From assembly GCA_018806985.1 (NCBI GenBank), contig JADANN010000414.1:1904323-1968322 (forward strand): 64,000 nt of DNA, read 5' to 3'. Positions 46,501 to 61,500 of the stretch are shown one piece after another (the first letter of the stretch is position 1; each line of letters begins with the position of its first letter). Both the position numbers and the translations under genes were made by a program. This DNA comes from Angiostrongylus vasorum (taxonomy: Eukaryota > Nematoda > Chromadorea > Rhabditida > Metastrongylidae). Under the pieces are notes generated by a model. It was given only the letters and a program-made list of their open reading frames with translations, had not been told where the DNA came from and did not search any database.

Positions 46501-49500
46501 AGCACATTCAATTCGCCTCAGAGGCAGGCCACCGTACTTCGTCTCGAATCATGTGCCGCATGCAGCACTTTCAGTCCGTCTCACAAAAGCCTCAGAGGCA
46601 CGCCTCCGCACTTCGTCTCGAAATATGTGCCGCATGCAGCACATTCAATTCGCCTCAGAGGCAGGCCACCGTACTTCGTCTCGAATGATGTGCGGCATGC
46701 AGCACATTCAATTCGCCTCAGAGGCAGGCCACCGTACTTCGTCTCGAATGATGCGCGGCATGCAGCACATTCAATTCGCCTCAGAGGCAGGCCACCGTAC
46801 TTCGTCTCGAATGATGTGCCGCATGCAGCACTTTCAGTCCGTCTCACAAAAGCCTCAGAGGCACGCCACCGCACTTCGTCTCGAAATGATGTGCCGCATG
46901 CAGCACATTCAATTCGCCTCAGAGGCAGAGCCACCGTACTTCGTCTCGAATGATGTGCCGCATGCAGCACATTCAATTCGCCTCAGAGGCAGACCACCGT
47001 ACTTCGTCTCGAAATGATGTGCCGCATGCAGCACATTCAATTCGCCTCAGAGGCAGGCCACCGTACTTCGTCTCGAATGATGCGCGGCATGCAGCACATT
47101 CAATTCGCCTCGAGAAGCAGGCCACCGCACTTCGTCTCGAAATATGTGCCGCATGCAGCACATTCAATTCGCCTCAGAGGCAGGCCACCGTACTTCGTCT
47201 CGAATCATGTGCCGCATGCAGCACTTTCAGTCCGTCTCACAAAAGCCTCAGAGGCACGCCTCCGCACTTCGTCTCGAAATGATGTGCCGCATGCAGCACA
47301 TTCAATTCGCCTCAGAGGCAGACCACCGTACTTCGTCTCGAATGATGTGCGGCATGCAGCACATTCAATTCGCCTCAGAGAGCAGGCCACCGCACTTCGT
47401 CTCGAAATATGTGCCGCATGCAGCACATTCAATTCGCCTCAGAGGCAGGCCACCGTACTTCGTCTCGAATGATGCGCGGCATGCAGCACATTCAATTCGC
47501 CTCAGAGGCAGGCCACCGTACTTCGTCTCGAAATGATGTGCCGCATGCAGCACATTCAATTCGCCTCAGAGGCAGGCCACCGCACTTCGTCTCGAATGAT
47601 GTGCGGCATGCAGCACATTCAATTCGCCTCAGAGGCAGGCCACCGCACTTCGTCTCGAATGATGTGCCGCATGCAGCACATTTCAGTCCGTCTCACAAAA
47701 GCCTCAGAGGCACGCCTCCGCACTTCGTCTCGAATGATGTGCCGCATGCAGCACATTCAATTCGCCTCAGAGGCATGGCCACCGCACTTCGTCTCGAATG
47801 ATGTGCTGCATGCAGCACATTCAATCTCGCCTCAGAGGCAGGCCACCGCACTTCGTCTCGAATGATGTGCGGCATGCAGCACATTCAATTCGCCTCAGAG
47901 GCAGGCCACCGCACTTCGTCTCGAATGATGTGCCGCATGCAGCACTTTCAGTCCGTCTCACAAAAGCCTCAGAGGCACGCCTCCGCACTTCGTCTCGAAA
48001 TGATGTGCCGCATGCAGCACATTCAATTCGCCTCAGAGGCAGGCCACCGTACTTCGTCTCGAATGATGTGCGGCATGCAGCACATTCAATTCGCCTCAGA
48101 GGCAGGCCACCGCACTTCGTCTCGAATGATGTGCCGCATGCAGCACATTCAATTCGCCTCAGAGGCAGGCCACCGCACTTCGTCTCGAATGATGCGCGGC
48201 ATGCAGCACATTCAATTCGCCTCAGAGGCAGGCCACCGTACTTCGTCTCGAATGATGTGCCGCATGCAGCACATTCAATTCGCCTCAGAGGCAGGCCACC
48301 GCACTTCGTCTCGAATGATGTGCCGCATGCAGCACATTCAATTCGCCTCAGAGGCAGGCCACCGCACTTCGTCTCGAATGATGTGCGGCATGCAGCACAT
48401 TCAATTCGCCTCAGAGGCAGGCCACCGCACTTCGTCTCGAATGATGTGCCGCATGCAGCACATTCAATTCGCCTCAGAGGCACGCCACCGCACTTCGTCT
48501 CGAATGATGTGCGGCATGCAGCACATTCAATTCGCCTCAGAGGCAGGCCACCGTACTTCGTCTCGAATGATGTGCGGCATGCAGCACATTCAATTCGCCT
48601 CAGAGGCATGCCACCGCACTTCGTCTCGAATGATGTGCGGCATGCAGCACATTCAATTCGCCTCAGAGGCATGCCACCGCACTTCGTCTCGAATGATGTG
48701 CCGCATGCAGCACATTTCAATTCGCCTCAGAGGCATGCCACCGCACTTCGTCTCGAATGATGTGCTGCATGCAGCACATTCAATTCGCCTCAGAGGCATG
48801 CCACCGCACTTCGTCTCGAATGATGTGCTGCATGCAGCACATTCAATTCGCCTCAGAGGCACGCCTCCGCACTTCGTCTCGAATGATGTGCTGCATGCAG
48901 CACATTCAATTCGCCTCAGAGGCATGCCACCGCACTTCGTCTCGAATGATGTGCTGCATGCAGCACATTCAATTCGCCTCAGAGGCATGCCACCGCACTT
49001 CGTCTCGAATGATGTGCGGCATGCAGCACATTCAATTCGCCTCAGAGGCATGCCACCGCACTTCGTCTCGAATGATGTGCTGCATGCAGCACATTCAATT
49101 CGCCTCAGAGGCACGCCTCCGCACTTCGTCTCGAATGATGTGCGGCATGCAGCACATTCAATTCGCCTCAGAGGCATGCCACCGCACTTCGTCTCGAATG
49201 ATGTGCTGCATGCAGCACATTCAATTCGCCTCAGAGGCAGGCCACCGCACTTCGTCTCGAATGATGTGCTGCATGCAGCACATTCAATTCGCCTCAGAGG
49301 CATGCCACCGCACTTCGTCTCGAATGATGTGCTGCATGCAGCACATTCAATTCGCCTCAGAGGCACGCCTCCGCACTTCGTCTCGAATGATGTGCTGCAT
49401 GCAGCACATTCAATTCGCCTCAGAGGCATGCCACCGCACTTCGTCTCGAATGATGTGCTGCATGCAGCACATTCAATTCGCCTCAGAGGCATGCCACCGC

Positions 49501-52500
49501 ACTTCGTCTCGAATGATGTGCTGCATGCAGCACTTTCAGATTCGCCTCAGAGGCATGCCACCGCACTTCGTCTCGAATGATGTGCGGCATGCAGCACATT
49601 CAATTCGCCTCAGAGGCAGGCCACCGCACTTCGTCTCGAATGATGTGCCGCATGCAGCACATTCAATTCGCCTCAGAGGCATGCCACCGCACTTCGTCTC
49701 GAATGATGTGCGGCATGCAGCACATTCAGTCGCCTCAGAGGCATGCCACCGCACTTCGTCTCGAATGATGTGCTGCATGCAGCACATTCAATTCGCCTCA
49801 GAGGCAGGCCACCGCACTTCGTCTCGAATGATGTGCGGCATGCAGCACATTCAATTCGCCTCAGAGGCACGCCCACCGCACTTCGTCTCGAATGATGTGC
49901 CGCATGCAGCACATTCAATCCGCCTCAGAGGCAGGCCACCGTACTTCGTCTCGAATGATGTGCTGCATGCAGCACATTCAATTCGCCTCAGAGGCACGCC
50001 ACCGCACTTCGTCTCGAATGATGTGCGGCATGCAGCACATTCAATTCGCCTCAGAGGCAGACCACCGCACTTCGTCTCGAATGATGTGCGGCATGCAGCA
50101 CATTCAATTCGCCTCAGAGGCAGGCCACCGTACTTCGTCTCGAATCATGTGCCGCATGCAGCACTTTCAGTCCGTCTCACAAAAGCCTCAGAGGCACGCC
50201 TCCGCACTTCGTCTCGAAATGATGTGCGGCATGCAGCACATTCAATTCGCCTCAGAGGCAGGCCACCGCACTTCGTCTCGAATGATGTGCGGCATGCAGC
50301 ACATTCAATTCGCCTCAGAGGCAGGCCACCGTACTTCGTCTCGAATCATGTGCCGCATGCAGCACTTTCAGTCCGTCTCACAAAAGCCTCAGAGGCACGC
50401 CACCGCACTTCGTCTCGAAATGATGTGCGGCATGCAGCACATTCAATTCGCCTCAGAGGCAGGCCACCGTACTTCGTCTCGAATCATGTGCCGCATGCAG
50501 CACATTTCAGTCCCTACAAAAGCCTCAGAGGCACGCCACCGCACTTCGTCTCGAATGATGTGCGGCATGCAGCACATTCAATTCGCCTCAGAGGCAGGCC
50601 ACCGTACTTCGTCTCGAAATGATGTGCCGCATGCAGCACATTCAATTCGCCTCAGAGGCAGGCCACCGCACTTCGTCTCGAATGATGTGCCGCATGCAGC
50701 ACATTCAATTCGCCTCAGAGGCAGGCCACCGTACTTCGTCTCGAATCATGTGCCGCATGCAGCACTTTCAGTCCGTCTCACAAAAGCCTCAGAGGCACGC
50801 CCACCGCACTTCGTCTCGAAATGATGTGCCGCATGCAGCACATTCAATTCGCCTCAGAGGCAGGCCACCGTACTTCGTCTCGAATGATGTGCCGCATGCA
50901 GCACATTCAATTTCGCCTCAGAGGCAGGCCACCGTACTTCGTCTCGAATCATGTGCCGCATGCAGCACTTTCAGTCCGTCTCACAAAAGCCTCAGAGGCA
51001 CGCCTCCGCACTTCGTCTCGAAATGATGTGCCGCATGCAGCACATTCAATTCGCCTCAGAGGCAGGCCACCGTACTTCGTCTCGAATGATGTGCGGCATG
51101 CAGCACATTCAATTCGCCTCAGAGGCAGGCCACCGTACTTCGTCTCGAATCATGTGCCGCATGCAGCACTTTCAGTCCGTCTCACAAAAGCCTCAGAGGC
51201 ACGCCTCCGCACTTCGTCTCGAAATATGTGCCGCATGCAGCACATTCAATTCGCCTCAGAGGCAGACCACCGTACTTCGTCTCGAATGATGTGCGGCATG
51301 CAGCACATTCAATTCGCCTCAGAGGCAGACCACAGTACTTCGTCTCGAATGATGTGCGGCATGCAGCACATTCAATTCGCCTCAGAGGCAGGCCACCGCA
51401 CTTCGTCTCGAATGATGTGCTGCATGCAGCACTTTCAGTCCGTCTCGCCTCAGAGGCACGCCTCCGCACTTCGTCTCGAATGATGTGCGGCATGCAGCAC
51501 ATTCAATTCGCCTCAGAGGCAGGCCACCGCACTTCGTCTCGAAATATGTGCCGCATGCAGCACATTCAATTCGCCTCAGAGGCAGGCCACCGTACTTCGT
51601 CTCGAATGATGTGCCGCATGCAGCACTTTCAGTCCGTCTCACAAAAGCCTCAGAGGCACGCCTCCGCACTTCGTCTCGAAATGATGTGCCGCATGCAGCA
51701 CATTCAATTCGCCTCAGAGGCAGGCCACCGTACTTCGTCTCGAATCATGTGCCGCATGCAGCACTTTCAGTCCGTCTCACAAAAGCCTCAGAGGCACGCC
51801 TCCGCACTTCGTCTCGAAATATGTGCCGCATGCAGCACATTCAATTCGCCTCAGAGGCAGGCCACCGCACTTCGTCTCGAATGATGCGCGGCATGCAGCA
51901 CATTCAATTCGCCTCAGAAGCAGGCCACCGCACTTCGTCTCGAAATGATGTGCCGCATGCAGCACATTCAATTCGCCTCAGAGGCAGGCCACCGCACTTC
52001 GTCTCGAATGATGTGCGGCATGCAGCACATTCAATTCGCCTCAGAGGCAGGCCACCGCACTTCGTCTCGAATGATGTGCGGCATGCAGCACATTCAATTC
52101 GCCTCAGAGGCAGGCCACCGTACTTCGTCTCGAATCATGTGCCGCATGCAGCACTTTCAGTCCGTCTCACAAAAGCCTCAGAGGCACGCCTCCGCACTTC
52201 GTCTCGAAATGATGTGCGGCATGCAGCACATTCAATTTCGCCTCAGAGGCAGGCCACCGTACTTCGTCTCGAATGATGTGCGGCATGCAGCACATTTCAG
52301 TCCGTCTCACAAAAGCCTCAGAGGCACGCCTCCGCACTTCGTCTCGAAATGATGTGCCGCATGCAGCACATTCAACTCGCCTCAGAGGCAGGCCACCGCA
52401 CTTCGTCTCGAATGATGTGCGGCATGCAGCACATTCAATCTCGCCTCAGAGGCATGCCACCGCACTTCGTCTCGAAATGATGTGCCGCATGCAGCACATT

Positions 52501-55500
52501 CAATTCGCCTCAGAGGCAGGCCACCGTACTTCGTCTCGAATGATGTGCTGCATGCAGCACATTCAATTCGCCTCAGAGGCATGCCACCGCACTTCGTCTC
52601 GAATGATGTGCGGCATGCAGCACATTCAATTCGCCTCAGAGGCAGGCCACCGCACTTCGTCTCGAATGATGTGCCGCATGCAGCACTTTCAGTCCGTCTC
52701 ACAAAAGCCTCAGAGGCACGCCTCCGCACTTCGTCTCGAAATGATGTGCCGCATGCAGCACATTCAATTCGCCTCAGAGGCAGGCCACCGCACTTCGTCT
52801 CGAATCATGTGCCGCATGCAGCACATTCAATTCGCCTCAGAGGCAGACCACCGTACTTCGTCTCGAATGATGCGCGGCATGCAGCACATTCAATTCGCCT
52901 CAGAGGCAGGCCACCGTACTTCGTCTCGAATGATGCGCGGCATGCAGCACATTCAATTCGCCTCAGAAGCAGGCCACCGCACTTCGTCTCGAAATATGTG
53001 CCGCATGCAGCACATTCAATTCGCCTCAGAGGCAGGCCACCGTACTTCGTCTCGAATGATGTGCCGCATGCAGCACATTCAATCCGCCTCAAAAAGCCTC
53101 AGAGGCACGCCTCCGCACTTCGTCTCGAAATATGTGCCGCATGCAGCACATTCAATTCGCCTCAGAGGCAGACCACCGTACTTCGTCTCGAATGATGAGC
53201 GGCATGCAGCACATTCAATTCGCCTCAGAGGCAGCGCCACCGCACTTCGTCTCGAATGATGTGCCGCATGCAGCACATTCAATTCGCCTCAGAGGCAGGC
53301 CACCGCACTTCGTCTCGAATGATGTGCGGCATGCAGCACATTCAACTCGCCTCAGAGGCACGCCACCGCACTTCGTCTCGAATGATGTGCGGCATGCAGC
53401 ACATTCAATTCGCCTCAGAGGCAGGCCACCGCACTTCGTCTCGAATGATGTGCGGCATGCAGCACATTCACTCGCCTCAGAGGCAGGCCACCGCACTTCG
53501 TCTCGAATGATGTGCCGCATGCAGCACTTTCAGTCCGTCTCACAAAAGCCTCAGAGGCACGCCTCCGCACTTCGTCTCGAATGATGTGCGGCATGCAGCA
53601 CATTCAATTCGCCTCAGAGGCATGCCACCGCACTTCGTCTCGAATGATGTGCTGCATGCAGCACATTCAACTCGCCTCAGAGGCATGCCACCGCACTTCG
53701 TCTCGAATGATGTGCTGCATGCAGCACATTCAATTCGCCTCAGAGGCATGCCACCGCACTTCGTCTCGAATGATGTGCGGCATGCAGCACATTCAATTCG
53801 CCTCAGAGGCACGCCTCCGCACTTCGTCTCGAATGATGTGCGGCATGCAGCACATTCAATTCGCCTCAGAGGCACGCCACCGCACTTCGTCTCGAATGAT
53901 GTGCCGCATGCAGCACATTCAATTCGCCTCAGAGGCACGCCCACCGCACTTCGTCTCGAATGATGTGCTGCATGCAGCACATTCAATTCGCCTCAGAGGC
54001 AGCGCCACCGCACTTCGTCTCGAATGATGTGCGGCATGCAGCACATTCAATTCGCCTCAGAGGCAGGCCACCGCACTTCGTCTCGAATGATGTGCCGCAT
54101 GCAGCACATTTCAATTCGCCTCAGAGGCATGCCACCGCACTTCGTCTCGAATGATGTGCGGCACGCAGCACATTCAATTCGCCTCAGAGGCATGCCACCG
54201 CACTTCGTCTCGAATGATGTGCTGCATGCAGCACTTTCAGATACAGCCTCAGAGGCACGCCACCGCACTTCGTCTCGAATGATGTGCGGCATGCAGCACA
54301 TTCAATTCGCCTCAGAGGCACGCCACCGCACTTCGTCTCGAATGATGTGCGGCATGCAGCACATTCAATTCGCCTCAGAGGCATGCCACCGCACTTCGTC
54401 TCGAATGATGTGCTGCATGCAGCACATTCAATTCGCCTCAGAGGCATGCCACCGCACTTCGTCTCGAATGATGTGCTGCATGCAGCACATTCACTCGCCT
54501 CAGAGGCACGCCTCCGCACTTCGTCTCGAATGATGTGCGGCATGCAGCACATTCAATTCGCCTCAGAGGCATGCCACCGCACTTCGTCTCGAATGATGTG
54601 CTGCATGCAGCACATTCAATTCGCCTCAGAGGCACGCCACCGCACTTCGTCTCGAATGATGTGCGGCATGCAGCACATTCACTTCGCCTCAGAGGCATGC
54701 CACCGCACTTCGTCTCGAATGATGTGCGGCATGCAGCACATTCAATCCGCCTCAGAGGCACGCCTCCGCACTTCGTCTCGAATGATGTGCTGCATGCAGC
54801 ACATTTCAACTCGCCTCAGAGGCATGCCACCGCACTTCGTCTCGAATGATGTGCGGCATGCAGCACATTCACTCGCCTCAGAGGCATGCCACCGCACTTC
54901 GTCTCGAATGATGTGCGGCATGCAGCACATTCAATTCGCCTCAGAGGCATGCCACCGCACTTCGTCTCGAATGATGTGCTGCATGCAGCACATTCAATTC
55001 GCCTCAGAGGCACGCCACCGCACTTCGTCTCGAATGATGTGCCGCATGCAGCACATTCAATTCGCCTCAGAGGCATGCCACCGCACTTCGTCTCGAATGA
55101 TGTGCGGCATGCAGCACATTCAATTCGCCTCAGAGGCATGCCACCGCACTTCGTCTCGAATGATGCGCGGCATGCAGCACATTCAATTCGCCTCAGAGGC
55201 ATGCCACCGCACTTCGTCTCGAATGATGTGCGGCATGCAGCACATTCAATTCGCCTCAGAGGCAGGCCACCGCACTTCGTCTCGAATGATGTGCGGCATG
55301 CAGCACATTCAATTCGCCTCAGAGGCAGGCCACAGCACTTCGTCTCGAATGATGTGCGGCATGCAGCACATTCAATTCGCCTCAGAGGCAGGCCACCGCA
55401 CTTCGTCTCGAATGATGTGCCGCATGCAGCACATTCAGTTCGCCTCAGAGGCATGCCACCGCACTTCGTCTCGAATGATGTGCGGCATGCAGCACATTCA

Positions 55501-58500
55501 ATTCGCCTCAGAGGCACGCCACCGCACTTCGTCTCGAATGATGTGCGGCATGCAGCACATTCAATTCGCCTCAGAGGCACGCCTCCGCACTTCGTCTCGA
55601 ATGATGTGCGGCATGCAGCACATTCAATTCGCCTCAGAGGCATGCCACCGCACTTCGTCTCGAATGATGTGCGGCATGCAGCACATTCACTCGCCTCAGA
55701 GGCATGCCACCGCACTTCGTCTCGAATGATGTGCTGCATGCAGCACATTCAATTCGCCTCAGAGGCACGCCACCGCACTTCGTCTCGAATGATGTGCCGC
55801 ATGCAGCACATTCAGCTCCGCCTCAGAGGCACGCCACCGCACTTCGTCTCGAATGATGTGCGGCATGCAGCACATTCAATTCGCCTCAGAGGCATGCCAC
55901 CGCACTTCGTCTCGAATGATGTGCGGCATGCAGCACATTCAATTCGCCTCAGAGGCAGGCCACCGCACTTCGTCTCGAATGATGTGCCGCATGCAGCACT
56001 TTCAATCCGTCTCACAAAAGCCTCAGAGGCACGCCCACCGCACTTCGTCTCGAAATGATGTGCGGCATGCAGCACATTCAATTCGCCTCAGAGGCATGCC
56101 ACCGCACTTCGTCTCGAATGATGTGCGGCATGCAGCACATTCACATTCGCCTCAGAGGCATGCCACCGCACTTCGTCTCGAATGATGTGCGGCATGCAGC
56201 ACATTCAATTCGCCTCAGAGGCATGCCACCGCACTTCGTCTCCGAATGATGTGCGGCATGCAGCACATTCAATTCGCCTCAGAGGCATGCCACCGCACTT
56301 CGTCTCGAATGATGTGCGGCATGCAGCACATTCAATTCGCCTCAGAGGCATGCCACCGCACTTCGTCTCGAATGATGTGCTGCATGCAGCACATTCAATT
56401 CGCCTCAGAGGCACGCCTCCGCACTTCGTCTCGAATGATGTGCGGCATGCAGCACATTCAATTCGCCTCAGAGGCATGCCACCGCACTTCGTCTCGAATG
56501 ATGTGCGGCATGCAGCACATTCAATTCGCCTCAGAGGCATGCCACCGCACTTCGTCTCGAATGATGTGCGGCATGCAGCACATTCAATTCGCCTCAGAGG
56601 CACGCCTCCGCACTTCGTCTCGAATGATGTGCGGCACGCAGCACATTCAATTCGCCTCAGAGGCATGCCACCGCACTTCGTCTCGAATGATGTGCTGCAT
56701 GCAGCACATTCAGATTCGCCTCAGAGGCATGCCACCGCACTTCGTCTCGAATGATGTGCGGCATGCAGCACATTCAATTCGCCTCAGAGGCACGCCTCCG
56801 CACTTCGTCTCGAATGATGTGCGGCATGCAGCACATTCAATTCGCCTCAGAGGCATGCCACCGCACTTCGTCTCGAATGATGTGCGGCATGCAGCACATT
56901 CAATTCGCCTCAGAGGCATGCCACCGCACTTCGTCTCGAATGATGTGCGGCACGCAGCACATTCAATTCGCCTCAGAGGCATGCCACCGCACTTCGTCTC
57001 GAATGATGTGCGGCATGCAGCACATTCAATTCGCCTCAGAGGCACGCCTCCGCACTTCGTCTCGAATGATGTGCGGCATGCAGCACATTCAATTCGCCTC
57101 AGAGGCATGCCACCGCACTTCGTCTCGAATGATGTGCGGCATGCAGCACATTCAATTCGCCTCAGAGGCATGCCACCGCACTTCGTCTCGAATGATGTGC
57201 TGCATGCAGCACATTCAATTCGCCTCAGAGGCACGCCTCCGCACTTCGTCTCGAATGATGTGCGGCATGCAGCACATTCAATTCGCCTCAGAGGCACGCC
57301 ATCCGCACTTCGTCTCGAATGATGTGCTGCATGCATGCACATTCACATAAAGCCTCAGAGGCATGCCACCGCACTTCGTCTCGAATGATGTGCTGCATGC
57401 AGCACATTCAATTCAGCCTCAGAGGCACGCCTCCGCACTTCGTCTCGAATGATGTGCGGCATGCAGCACATTCAATTCGCCTCAGAGGCATGCCACCGCA
57501 CTTCGTCTCGAATGATGTGCTGCATGCAGCACATTTCAGATTCGCCTCAGAGGCATGCCACCGCACTTCGTCTCGAATGATGTGCGGCATGCAGCACATT
57601 CAATTCGCCTCAGAGGCATGCCACCGCACTTCGTCTCGAATGATGTGCGGCATGCAGCACATTCAATTCGCCTCAGAGGCATGCCACCGCACTTCGTCTC
57701 GAATGATGTGCGGCATGCAGCACATTCAATTCAGCCTCAGAGGCATGCCACCGCACTTCGTCTCGAATGATGTGCGGCACGCAGCACATTCAATTCGCCT
57801 CAGAGGCATGCCACCGCACTTCGTCTCGAATGATGTGCCGCATGCAGCACATTCAATTCGCCTCAGAGGCATGCCCACCGCACTTCGTCTCGAATGATGT
57901 GCGGCACGCAGCACATTCAATTCGCCTCAGAGGCATGCCACCGCACTTCGTCTCGAATGATGTGCGGCATGCAGCACATTCAATTCGCCTCAGAGGCATG
58001 CCACCGCACTTCGTCTCGAATGATGTGCGGCATGCAGCACATTCAATTCGCCTCAGAGGCATGCCACCGCACTTCGTCTCGAATGATGTGCGGCATGCAG
58101 CACATTCAATTCGCCTCAGAGGCACGCCACCGCACTTCGTCTCGAATGATGTGCGGCATGCAGCACATTCAATTCGCCTCAGAGGCATGCCACCGCACTT
58201 CGTCTCGAATGATGTGCGGCATGCAGCACATTCAATTCGCCTCAGAGGCACGCCTCCGCACTTCGTCTCGAATGATGTGCGGCATGCAGCACATTCAATT
58301 CGCCTCAGAGGCATGCCACCGCACTTCGTCTCGAATGATGTGCTGCATGCAGCACTATTCAATTCGCCTCAGAGGCATGCCACCGCACTTCGTCTCGAAT
58401 GATGTGCGGCATGCAGCACATTCAATTCGCCTCAGAGGCACGCCCACCGCACTTCGTCTCGAATGATGTGCGGCACGCAGCACATTCAATTCGCCTCAGA

Positions 58501-61500
58501 GGCACGCCACCGCACTTCGTCTCGAATGATGTGCGGCATGCAGCACATTCAATTCGCCTCAGAGGCATGCCACCGCACTTCGTCTCGAATGATGTGCGGC
58601 ATGCAGCACATTTCACATACGCCTCAGAGGCACGCCACCGCACTTCGTCTCGAATGATGTGCGGCATGCAGCACATTCAATTCGCCTCAGAGGCATGCCA
58701 CCGCACTTCGTCTCGAATGATGTGCGGCACGCAGCACATTCAATTCGCCTCAGAGGCATGCCACCGCACTTCGTCTCGAATGATGTGCGGCATGCAGCAC
58801 ATTCAATTCGCCTCAGAGGCATGCCACCGCACTTCGTCTCGAATGATGTGCGGCACGCAGCACATTCAATTCGCCTCAGAGGCATGCCACCGCACTTCGT
58901 CTCGAATGATGTGCTGCATGCAGCACATTCAATTCGCCTCAGAGGCACGCCACCGCACTTCGTCTCGAATGATGTGCGGCATGCAGCACATTCAATTCGC
59001 CTCAGAGGCATGCCACCGCACTTCGTCTCGAATGATGTGCCGCATGCAGCACATTCAATTCGCCTCAGAGGCACGCCTCCGCACTTCGTCTCGAATGATG
59101 TGCGGCATGCAGCACATTCAATTCGCCTCAGAGGCATGCCACCGCACTTCGTCTCGAATGATGTGCGGCATGCAGCACATTCAATTCGCCTCAGAGGCAT
59201 GCCACCGCACTTCGTCTCGAATGATGTGCGGCATGCAGCACATTCAATTCGCCTCAGAGGCATGCCACCGCACTTCGTCTCGAATGATGTGCGGCATGCA
59301 GCACATTCAATTCGCCTCAGAGGCATGCCACCGCACTTCGTCTCGAATGATGTGCGGCATGCAGCACATTCAATTCGCCTCAGAGGCATGCCACCGCACT
59401 TCGTCTCGAATGATGTGCGGCATGCAGCACATTCAATTCGCCTCAGAGGCACGCCACCGCACTTCGTCTCGAATGATGTGCGGCATGCAGCACATTCAAT
59501 TCGCCTCAGAGGCATGCCACCGCACTTCGTCTCGAATGATGTGCGGCATGCAGCACATTCAATTCGCCTCAGAGGCATGCCACCGCACTTCGTCTCGAAT
59601 GATGTGCCGCATGCAGCACTTTCAGTCCGTCCCACAAAAGCCTCAGAGGCACGCCCACCGCACTTCGTCTCGAATGATGTGCGGCACGCAGCACATTCAA
59701 TTCGCCTCAGAGGCACGCCACCGCACTTCGTCTCGAATGATGTGCGGCATGCAGCACATTCAATTCGCCTCAGAGGCATGCCACCGCACTTCGTCTCGAA
59801 TGATGTGCGGCATGCAGCACATTCACATTCGCCTCAGAGGCATGCCACCGCACTTCGTCTCGAATGATGTGCGGCATGCAGCACATTCAATTCGCCTCAG
59901 AGGCATGCCACCGCACTTCGTCTCGAATGATGTGCGGCATGCAGCACATTCAATTCGCCTCAGAGGCATGCCACCGCACTTCGTCTCGAATGATGTGCGG
60001 CACGCAGCACATTCAATTCGCCTCAGAGGCATGCCACCGCACTTCGTCTCGAATGATGTGCGGCATGCAGCACATTCAATTCGCCTCAGAGGCACGCCTC
60101 CGCACTTCGTCTCGAATGATGTGCTGCATGCAGCACATTCAATTCGCCTCAGAGGCATGCCACCGCACTTCGTCTCGAATGATGTGCGGCATGCAGCACA
60201 TTCAATTCGCCTCAGAGGCACGCCACCGCACTTCGTCTCGAATGATGTGCGGCATGCAGCACATTCAATTCGCCTCAGAGGCACGCCTCCGCACTTCGTC
60301 TCGAATGATGTGCTGCATGCAGCACATTCAATTCGCCTCAGAGGCATGCCACCGCACTTCGTCTCGAATGATGTGCTGCATGCAGCACTTTCAATCCGCC
60401 TCAGAGGCACGCCCTCCGCACTTCGTCTCGAATGATGTGCGGCACGCAGCACATTCAATTCGCCTCAGAGGCACGCCACCGCACTTCGTCTCGAATGATG
60501 TGCGGCATGCAGCACATTCAATTCGCCTCAGAGGCATGCCACCGCACTTCGTCTCGAATGATGTGCGGCATGCAGCACATTCAATTCGCCTCAGAGGCAC
60601 GCCTCCGCACTTCGTCTCGAATGATGTGCGGCATGCAGCACATTCAATTCGCCTCAGAGGCATGCCACCGCACTTCGTCTCGAATGATGTGCGGCATGCA
60701 GCACATTCAATTCGCCTCAGAGGCATGCCACCGCACTTCGTCTCGAATGATGTGCGGCACGCAGCACATTCAATTCGCCTCAGAGGCACGCCTCCGCACT
60801 TCGTCTCGAATGATGTGCGGCATGCAGCACATTCAATTCGCCTCAGAGGCATGCCACCGCACTTCGTCTCGAATGATGTGCGGCACGCAGCACATTCAAT
60901 TCGCCTCAGAGGCATGCCACCGCACTTCGTCTCGAATGATGTGCGGCATGCAGCACATTCAATTCGCCTCAGAGGCACGCCTCCGCACTTCGTCTCGAGT
61001 GATGTGCGGCATGCAGCACATTCAATTCGCCTCAGAGGCACGCCACCGCACTTCGTCTCGAATGATGTGCGGCATGCAGCACATTCAATTCGCCTCAGAG
61101 GCATGCCACCGCACTTCGTCTCGAATGATGTGCGGCATGCAGCACATTCAATTCGCCTCAGAGGCACGCCTCCGCACTTCGTCTCGAATGATGTGCGGCA
61201 TGCAGCACATTCAATTCGCCTCAGAGGCATGCCACCGCACTTCGTCTCGAATGATGTGCGGCATGCAGCACATTCAATTCGCCTCAGAGGCATGCCACCG
61301 CACTTCGTCTCGAATGATGTGCGGCATGCAGCACATTCAATTCGCCTCAGAGGCACGCCTCCGCACTTCGTCTCGAATGATGTGCGGCACGCAGCACATT
61401 CAATTCGCCTCAGAGGCATGCCACCGCACTTCGTCTCGAATGATGTGCGGCATGCAGCACATTCAATTCGCCTCAGAGGCACGCCTCCGCACTTCGTCTC

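Noticed and set aside
58399..60435. 678-codon open frame in the satellite (and many similar ones)
   Set aside because: It is the satellite read in frame. The other frames and strand are equally open, copies switch frame at every indel, and there is no start context, splice or domain.
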